DNA of 64,000 bases from Cynocephalus volans (Eukaryota; Chordata; Mammalia; Dermoptera; Cynocephalidae), in assembly GCF_027409185.1 (NCBI RefSeq), contig NC_084463.1, positions 116,970,133 through 117,034,132 on the forward strand, in the 5' to 3' direction. The number at the start of each line of letters is the position of its first letter. Positions within the stretch are counted from its first letter, which is position 1. The position numbers and the translations under genes were made by a program. Of the stretch, positions 23,687 to 64,000 are shown one piece after another. The notes under the pieces were generated by a model. The model saw only the letters and a list, made by a program, of their open reading frames with translations, had not been told where the DNA came from and did not search any database.

Positions 23687-23692
23687 TTTATT
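23687..23692 (-). terminator. RPS13: RPS13 poly(A) signal AATAAA
   Basis: 'tttatt' on the plus strand is AATAAA on the minus strand, 21 nt past the stop codon. The very short 3'UTR is typical of ribosomal-protein mRNAs. Cleavage is expected roughly 10-20 nt further (about 23,670). Confidence 0.85.
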
Positions 23693-23712
23693 ACTTGAGT
23701 ACATAAACAAAT

Positions 23713-26299
<2,587 letters not shown>

Positions 26300-26322
<23 letters not shown>

Positions 26323-26352
26323 GATGGCGGCAGTCAGGAAGCAAAAAGAGAG
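26300..26352 (-). CDS. RPS13: RPS13 exon 1 with 5'TOP
   Basis: Coding part 26,300-26,322 (MGRMHAP plus two bases), donor 'GTGAGA'. The transcript probably starts at the pyrimidine tract 'ctctctttttgc' (26,352-26,341), giving a 30-nt 5'UTR that ends in 'gccgccatc'. The start site is inferred from the TOP rule, not measured. Confidence 0.85.
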
Positions 26353-26560
26353 CGAGGATGAAAACGCCGCAGGAAGCTACCCACCACGCAGGAAGTGACC
26401 TCACACGTCTAGGCGCGTGCAGGAGGCGGGGCTACGCTGCGCAGCCGCCGGCGCCGGCGACTACCTATCCCGAAATGCAGTTCAGCGTGCGTAAGACTCC
26501 GCAATGGGCGCGACACACGTCGCCGCACTCTTCCCTCTTATTCTAGCTCGTGGTCCGGAG

Positions 26561-27497
26561 CAAGGGGGAAACTGATTCTGACGGCAGCTTGCAGTCAAAG
26601 TTCCCTACCTGCAGGCACGTTTTGAAAGAGGTGCTGCCAGCAGTGAGATCGTACAGGTTCAAATCCTGGGCCAGGAGTGGGCGCGCAGCAGGTAGAGCTT
26701 CAGGGATCAGTCATGGAGTTGTTCATTCAACACCGCCAGGCCTCGCCTTGGCACTGGATCTCGCAGAGTCTGCCCTGCCCCTAGTAAATTCACAGGTACA
26801 ATACCATGCGATAAATGCTACACTAGAAGTAATGGTAGTGGCTGCCGTCCAGCCAGCGCCTCCATTTCTTACCTCTAAATCCTAATCTAATCTCTCGGGG
26901 GAGAGAGCACTGACAGTAAAGAACCGGCCTAAGGATTTGAACCAGACCCTGGCGGACCCCGCCGCCGGCAGCGCTCTTTGCCTTACGCAGGGCTCGCCTG
27001 GGAGGAATGCCGGGCCAAGCCTCATGGAGCCCCATATCTAAGTGACTGAGAGTTGGCGGGCAGGTTAGAGCTTTAGGAATAACGTTGCAAAAGCCAGGAG
27101 GATGAGGGAGAAAAAGAGGCGTTTGAAAATCCTAGGAAAAAGGAACCACCAATGAGGAAGGTCTTATAAAATTGACCCAGTACTGGTACAGAACATAGCC
27201 TTGAAAAAAATGAACGAATGCAGCAGCTTGTTAAAAAAACAAAAAACATGGCCTTGGAAGGAGTGAGATCAGTGAAATCAACAAACTCCTGTCGACTAGT
27301 GTAAAGTACTTGGTGAGAAGTTGAAAGAAACTCTAGGTACTAAAACGTCTACTCCACTTTCAGCCTATCACTATGATGAATAACTTCCCAAAGCATTAGA
27401 GAATTTCAGTAAGATTGGGTAGTCTGTTTTTCCTAGCAAAGATGCATTCTTATCATTAGCCAACTTTACATTTTTCAGCCAGATATGGAACCCAGCC
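26561..27497. other. Intergenic DNA between RPS13 and PIK3C2A
   Basis: Moderately GC-rich close to RPS13, then A-rich. No exon or repeat family is recognised. Confidence 0.4.
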
Positions 27498-27897
27498 TGA
27501 TGGAGTTTGGATGTGTTGTCCCCTCCAAAACTCATGTGGAAATCTGATCCCCAATGTGGCAGTGTTGTAAACTGATTGAGTCACGGGGGCGGATCCCTCA
27601 TGAATGGATTAATGCTCTCCCTGGGGGAGGAGGGAGTAATGAGTGAGTTTTTGCTCTATTAGTTCCCGCAAGAGCTTGTTTATAGGACCTGGCACCTCCT
27701 CTCTCTCTTGCTTCCTCTCGCCATGTGATCTGCTTGCACCCGCCGGCTGCTGCCGCTTTTCCACCATGAGTAGAAGCAGCCTGAGGCCCGTGCCAGATGC
27801 AGCTGTCCCAGAATTGTAAGCCAAATAAACCTCTTTCCTTTATAAATTACCCAGTCTCAGGTATTTCTGTTATAGCAACACAAGACGGACTAAAACA
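27498..27897 (+). mobile_element. MaLR solo LTR (MST-type)
   Basis: Starts 'tgatggagtttggatgtgtt', contains 'tcatgaatggattaatgctc', 'gccatgtgatctgcttgc' and 'ccaaataaacctctttcctt', and ends 'cacaagacggactaaaaca'. This is the ERVL-MaLR LTR layout with its AATAAA poly(A) signal. Confidence 0.85.
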
Positions 27898-27904
27898 CAG
27901 CCCC

Positions 27905-28010
27905 TATATTTTTTTATTGAGGTAAATTCAGACCATGAAATTCACTATTTTAACCATTTTAAAGTGTACAATTCAGTAGCTTTTATGACACTCACAAAAG
28001 ATATTCAGAA
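27905..28010 (-). mobile_element. Old L1 3'-end fragment
   Basis: 'ttattgaggtaaattcagac' and 'aaagtgtacaattcagtagc' is the reverse complement of a common L1M 3'UTR block. Confidence 0.65.
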
Positions 28011-28765
28011 CTAAAGAAAGTTACTGATCCACAGATTTAAGAATCTTAAATAGAATAAATAAGAAGACATCTACACTTCAGCACATCTTAGTTAATACAG
28101 ATCAAAGTTAGCCCTAAGCTAATAATTGTTGAAGCTGTGTGATGGATTCGTTCATGAAGTTCATTATACTGTTGTCTACTTTTGTATATGTTTAAAATTT
28201 TCAAACTAAAGATTTTCAAAAGAGTAAGGGGGAAACAAAGACCTTTTTTTCCTGACAGAAACTGTTTGTCACCCCCAAAACTGACTCTAATTGTTTAAGT
28301 TATTGCTCTTTCATGGTCTCTATGTCCTTTTACATATCCTAGAATCAAAGAACCACAGCCTCATGTCAGTTCATTCCAGGATGAAGAGATGATATTAGAA
28401 GTATCGACATTTCTCATTTCTGTAGATATGTCTATGATGTGGCTATTGCTGCACTACTTACTATTTAAGTAAACTGTCAAAGGCCAGGCACCATACTCAC
28501 AGAAGCATTTCACTTCTAAGAAATGCTGATGGGGCTGTGTAGCAAAGTGGTAGCAATCTAGACCTTCAAAGAACCACACTGAGAAGTCAGACTCTATTTT
28601 GGACATTTTTAGGAGCAACTGACAGGCCGGTTCTGAAATTTTGAGATTACTGAACCTAATAAACTCCTGGGTGAGATGCAAAGAACAGCAACAGTGAGTT
28701 CATAGCAAAGTTTGGAACCAAAGATGTGAGTATGCCAATAAGGAAAGAGATGATAGCAGATTTCT

Positions 28766-28771
28766 TTTATT
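28766..28771 (-). terminator. PIK3C2A: PIK3C2A distal poly(A) signal AATAAA
   Basis: Minus-strand 'ggaataaaagaaatctgc'. It is the last such motif before the intergenic stretch; cleavage is expected near 28,750. Confidence 0.65.
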
Positions 28772-30370
28772 CCAGAAATATTTTAATACAATCATAGTAC
28801 AGTTATGAAGTCACATTCAATTCACTGAATATATTCAAGGTATTAATAAAAATATTATACATCTTTATTCACTATCTTCATATAATTAAAGTATTTGGTT
28901 CTTACAGATAATAAAGACTAATTACCATATTCATACATATTTGCACTACTAGTCAAACAGCATGTAGGTAAATCTATGGATTATGATAGTGGGGCTTCAG
29001 TCCTTTTTGATCTGTATCAAAAGTGAATGTTTTCTTTTTTAAATGCCACAATACTTGAATCCTAAAAAGAACAGTTAACCAATTTAAGGCAAAATATTGA
29101 AACTTTTATACAATTTTAATTTGAAAAAAGGAAGAATACTTTATCAAAGATCACACATGCCTTAACATTTAGATACCTATAGATTCATATAAAGTCAGTA
29201 ATAAAAATATCAGTGCAAGTTCTACATTGGGTTCCTCAGTAGAGAAAATAATGGGTTCTTAGAGTAAACCATTATCTTCATTCCCAAAACACTGGCAAGA
29301 GGAAAGAATTCTGGTGCAAGACTTACATATAGCATAGTTATTTTTAGTCAGTAAAGATAGGTATAAAATATTGTGACTATACATAAAAATTCGTGTCTTA
29401 ACCAGTTTGTTTAAACTTGTTTTTCAGTTTTACTTTAATGTAAGCTTTTAAAAAATGTTTAAAAATACAACTGATTTAACATTAATAGTAGTACTAATCC
29501 AAAGAGGGTCCCCTCCTTTTTAAAAAGATTTTTTTTGGTATGGGCTGAAGATTAGCATTTCGCAAAGAAATAACCTATATTAAACTATGTGTAAAATATA
29601 TGTGTGTGTTTTAATGACCAAAGGCACAAAATGAGTTAAATAGAAAACATTACCACTTGCTTTGAACTCTTGGTAACTGTACAGTATGAATCATAATGTG
29701 TACTTTTAGATGTGAATCCAGATTTCTTATAATTGAAAAGTGACACCACATTTTCTAGCTCTATTATTTGTGCTAAAAGACAATGCTATACAGACTGCAA
29801 AAAGGCAGTACGTGTTGAGTCCAAGTAACAATGACCTTTTACCAAGACAGTACTTTTTTTTCCTTAACAGTGGCTAAGTGACAACTTATGGAATGGAATT
29901 AGGTCTCAAAAGCATAAGTGACAATTTCTAGTACTTTACATTTGCAAAGCTACTTACACAGTTTAAGGAAATGTTAACTGTATATGGAAAAAGCAAATGG
30001 TGGTACATTGATCTGCATTTTAATTAACTTATTAAATAGACAACACATTTTAACATAAAAAAAGACATTCATATATCATACTCATGGGTTTAACTACAAA
30101 TGGACCACTAGTGTTAGGCACCAAAAATTTCAAGTTTTTTTTTTTTTTCCCCCAACCTGTTCCACTGCCATATCCTCAACTCTTTTATTTCTGTTTTGTA
30201 GGTATCACAATGGTTACATTAAACATTTGCACAGTTCATAAAAATTCTGTTCTGGGCAACTGAATTGGAGATTGTCCTTTCTCTCTTGCTACTCTTCATT
30301 GCATATTTTGTCAGTTTCCTCACAGTAACCAGATTGCTACAATCTCTATTACCATTTAAAAAGTATCTGA

Positions 30371-30461
30371 GGGCTGGCTGGTCAGCTTACTTGGTTAGAG
30401 CATGGTGTTGGTAACACCAAGGTCAAGGGTTCGGATCCCCATGCAGGCCAGTCACCAAAAT
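30371..30461 (+). mobile_element. t-SINE monomer inside the PIK3C2A 3'UTR
   Basis: 'gggctggctggtcagcttac' then 'ttggttagagcatgg', 'caccaaggtcaagggttcgg' and 'caggccagtcacc' plus an A-tail. A perfect 13-bp TSD 'aaaaagtatctga' lies at 30,358-30,370 and 30,462-30,474. It is transcribed in antisense orientation within the PIK3C2A message. Confidence 0.92.
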
Positions 30462-31712
30462 AAAAAGTATCTGAACTTCTATTCTAATCATGAGAGTTAT
30501 TATATATACATATTTATTAAAAGTAAAACTTATGTCTAAAAATGGATCTTATTCTTAATGGTTACTGTATAATAATTTCAATCCTGTCCCTTACGATTCT
30601 GAATCCCATTGAGGAAAATAATTCTTTTGTGTAAATGTACAATGTTTACCTATGTAAGACAGTTTATAAGGTTTTTTTCCCATAAAGGTATATAAATTCA
30701 GTCAGGACCCTAGAATTCTTGTTCTGGGCCTCTTGTGAAGAGTATGCCCTACTCAGGAATGGGCACATGGATAAACAATTTTCACCTGTTTAATGAGGGA
30801 GTAGAGTATAGATATATAGAGGTGAAATTACCAAACTTCAATTCACACCCCTGGGAATAAATGTAGGATTATAATGGAATGATGGAATCTACTGTACAAC
30901 TATATGATGAATCTCATTCAGTTACTGGGAAACAAAAACTAAATCAAATGGCTTGACTGTTTAAATAAGTCACACATCAGAAATAAATGATTTATTTGTA
31001 GGAAAAACATTAATACTTGTACATTATTTCTTGTCTTTAGTAAGTTGAAAGTGAGTAAAAACTACTTACTAATTATTTATGAAATCAGAAGAAAAAATCA
31101 GAAATGAAGTGCCAGGGAAGCATATAAAGTTAAGGCACCATTATTTACAACTTCAGTGATTGGCACTTACTCTGAAAAAGGCTTTAAAGACATGAATAAA
31201 AAGCAATATTATATTTTCCCCACTTCTACAAACTACTTAGTAGTTTTAACATAGCTATCTATTTGTGCTTTGCTTTTCAGCCCTGTGAATAGCAGCTGTA
31301 TTTTATGGTAATATCCTGCATCTTTCCTTTACTTTGGTGTTTGTGAACATACACAGTGGTAAAGGCTGTAAAAGGTGCATAATAGGAAAACAAATATTCT
31401 GTGTCTATATAGGAAACAATGCAAAATAGTGGCTGAAATGACATAGTATTATCTCAAAGTCTTTTTCAGAACATATTATTATATATTAAGTTTAGGGTTT
31501 GTAGTATTCTACGTAATGACTTTAAAACAGCAATGGCTTCCAAAAATTCATAAAGGTCAGTTATGTGACTGTTGGTCCAAAAGATGTGTTGAAACGCAGC
31601 AAGTACATTTAACTTTATAATTTCTGTTCAAGTATAAAAACACTATACAATGTTCTCAAGTGTGTGTGCACACACATGCTTTTGACTGTTCTTGCTTCCA
31701 AAGCTCAGAAAT

Positions 31713-62432
<30,720 letters not shown>

Positions 62433-62920
62433 CTTCATGAACGTAAAAAGAATACTGTAATTTTCATTTTAAAAATTAATTCAAAACTCACAACGCATGT
62501 AATGAATCTGAAATGTTAATATTTCATCCACTAAATAAAAAGAATATCATCATCTTTAAGAACATATCAGAAGGAGTCACTCTCCATATTGGGCTGAGAC
62601 TTTAGGTAAATGTACTGAAGTGTGGGGTGGGATCAAAGAGAGGAAGACTGGAAGAATGTATCTTGGGAAGAATGGTGATGAGGACAGAACTCAAGAAGGA
62701 TAACACTGAGAGTCACCCATCCTACAATAACTTCTATAAATAGGAAGGTGAAGGACAGTCTTTGAAGATTTTCTACAAAGGAATACATCTCAAGGTGGTG
62801 GTTTGGATTACAAAACCAATTCCTGACTTTTATCATCTGAACAAAAACATGTGGCCAAAAAAACTACTTTGCATTAAAGCACCAATCATTTGAGATGAGA
62901 AATTATATCTGTGCCCTGGA

Positions 62921-63124
62921 CCAGGGGTCAGGAAATCTTTTCTGTAAAGGGCCAGACAGTAAATATTTTGAGCTTTGTGGGCCATACAGTCTCTGTTGCA
63001 AAGACTCAACTCTGCTACTGTAGAGCCAAGTAGCATGAACAATACATAAATGAATGTGCATGCTATATTCTAACAAATTATATTTACAGAAACAGGCAAT
63101 GGGTTCAAGTATGCTGACCCCTAC
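62921..63124 (+). mobile_element. hAT-type MITE
   Basis: 'ccaggggtcaggaaatcttt', 'ctgtaaagggccagacagta', 'gctttgtgggccatacagtc' and 'agtatgctgacccctacc'; inverted ends 'aggggtca/tgacccct'. Same family as 24,128 and 63,635. Confidence 0.85.
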
Positions 63125-63279
63125 CAATTTATGGCCTACTTCAATTAAAACATTTATTCAAAGATATATCAATATCTTTACACAGAAGAAATTTCTGAAG
63201 AATAATACAGGATATATAAAAGCAGAAAACCATAAACTTTGTCAAATCTTTCTCCATTTTATTTAAACAGCAAATACCC

Positions 63280-63630
63280 TTTCCAAAACTAGGCTCTAGT
63301 CTTAATAACGGCCTTTGAATCTTTGATATGTTATAATCTATCATTTCTTCATCCCCAACTAGATTGTTTTAAGGCAAATCCCAGTCATATTATTTTACCT
63401 ATAAATACTGTTATATATCTCTAAGCAATAAACACTTTTTCCTTTTAAAATAAGGATAACACCATCATCCCTCCTAAAATAATTAACAATAATAACTTAA
63501 GATTTTAAAATAGTCAGTATTCAAATTTCCCTGATTGTCTAATAAATTATTTTTCATAGTTTTGTTCAAAACAGGATCCAAATAAGGTCAAGCACTTGAA
63601 TTTGGTTGATAGGTCTTTCCAAGCATTTTT
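63280..63630 (-). mobile_element. Old L1 (L1ME-type) fragment
   Basis: 'ttttaaggcaaatcccagtc', 'tatatctctaagcaataaac', 'caccatcatccctcctaaaa' and 'caaatttccctgattgtcta' are typical of a reverse-complement L1ME 3' region. Confidence 0.65.
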
Positions 63631-63634
63631 TAAC

Positions 63635-63765
63635 TCAGGTTCAGCAAACTCCAGCCTGCCACCTGGTTTTCTAAGTAAATTTTTATTAGACACAGCCATG
63701 CTCATTCATTTACGTATTATCTATGATTGCTTTTGAATTTGCTTTATCATTTGCGACAGTCTAAA
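63635..63765 (-). mobile_element. hAT-type MITE fragment
   Basis: 'caggttcagcaaactccagc', 'taaatttttattagacacag' and 'attatctatgattgcttttg' match the reverse of the element at 62,921. Confidence 0.65.
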
Positions 63766-63787
63766 TGGCCTATAAAAACCTAAACGA

Positions 63788-63846
63788 TGGGACCTTAGTG
63801 TTACCAACTCCATACTCTAACCACCTGAGCCAACCAGCCAGCGCAA
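63788..63846 (-). mobile_element. t-SINE monomer fragment
   Basis: On the minus strand 'gcgctggctggttggctcag', 'gtggttagagtatggagttg', truncated after 'ggtaacactaaggtccc'. Confidence 0.75.
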
Positions 63847-63951
63847 GATTCATCAATTTATTCAGGTACTATTCAGTTTGAACTGATATAAAGTTCCAGA
63901 AAAGCTAATCACTTAGGGGTTTTAACAAGGCATGGATGATCACTGCTTAGA

Positions 63952-64000
63952 TCCATGGTTCTCAATCAAAAGTAATTTTGCTCTCTGTAGACATTTCACA
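63952..64000 (+). mobile_element. MER20-type hAT MITE, cut by window edge
   Basis: 'catggttctcaatcaaaagt' then 'aattttgctctctgtagaca' resembles the first 45 bases of MER20. Confidence 0.6.

Larger units (their letters stand above)
28750..31712 (-). other. PIK3C2A: PIK3C2A 3'UTR
   Basis: About 2.96 kb from the stop codon to the inferred cleavage site. It is A/T-rich with many 'attta' elements on the transcribed strand, and carries one t-SINE (antisense to the transcript) at 30,371-30,461. Internal AATAAA motifs (for example near 30,183-30,188) could give shorter isoforms. The extent is inferred from the terminal poly(A) signal and from the known long 3'UTR of this gene. Confidence 0.75.

Noticed and set aside
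62433-64000. A further upstream PIK3C2A exon
   Set aside because: No frame with flanking splice sites continues the PI3K-type C2 domain; the stretch is filled with MITEs, an old L1 and a SINE fragment.

Overview
This is a 64-kb piece of placental-mammal nuclear DNA. It has intron-split genes with GT-AG splice sites, L2, MIR and MaLR fossils, hAT and Tigger MITEs, and L1 elements. The lineage clue is an abundant tRNA-like SINE that occurs as old monomers (head like 'agctcagttggttagagc') and as younger GC-rich monomers and dimers (head like 'cgtggctcactcggtagag'). This fits the tRNA-derived t-SINE family described from colugos (Dermoptera), so a colugo is the best guess. That call is from memory, not from a search. 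The gene order RPS13 - PIK3C2A, both on the minus strand, matches human 11p15.1.

Layout. 1-23.7 kb holds no gene I can defend. It contains an L1 5'-region copy at the left edge, an unassigned GC-rich mRNA-like stretch (about 1.5-3.9 kb), a young 5'-truncated L1 with a 19-bp target-site duplication (TSD; 5.05-6.46 kb), L2 and MIR fossils, three LTRs of one family (11.0, 13.2 and 17.2 kb), another solo LTR inside an L2 (18.5 kb), t-SINEs and old L1 pieces. 23.67-26.35 kb is the complete six-exon RPS13 gene (151 aa) with two intronic SNORD14 (U14) box C/D snoRNAs and a CpG-rich 5'TOP promoter. 26.35-28.75 kb is intergenic and carries a MaLR LTR. From 28.75 kb to the right edge is the 3' half of PIK3C2A: a roughly 3-kb 3'UTR and the last 20 coding exons. 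I joined all 20 exons by hand. They give one uninterrupted frame of 886 residues plus stop, about residues 801-1686 of the human protein: end of the PI3K-type C2, helical domain, kinase domain, PX and C-terminal C2.

The PIK3C2A introns hold the most unusual material. There is a 45-bp tail-less 5S rRNA retro-fragment with a 14-bp TSD. There is a TRIML2 processed pseudogene with poly(A) and an 11-bp TSD. A three-level nest (old L1 containing an LTR-like element containing a young element) ends in a 2-kb composite with an L1-type 5' end, an exact 80-bp VNTR, a scrap of ORF2 endonuclease and an L1 3' end. A decayed L1 5'UTR/ORF1 fragment lies head-to-head with an older L1. Three copies of the L1 5' region carry three different tandem-repeat units (about 107, 80 and 67 bp).

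RPS13 and SNORD14 both serve the small ribosomal subunit: a 40S protein, and a guide/processing RNA for 18S rRNA. PIK3C2A makes PI(3,4)P2/PI3P on endocytic membranes and is functionally unrelated to its neighbour. No operon, CRISPR or prokaryotic feature is present.
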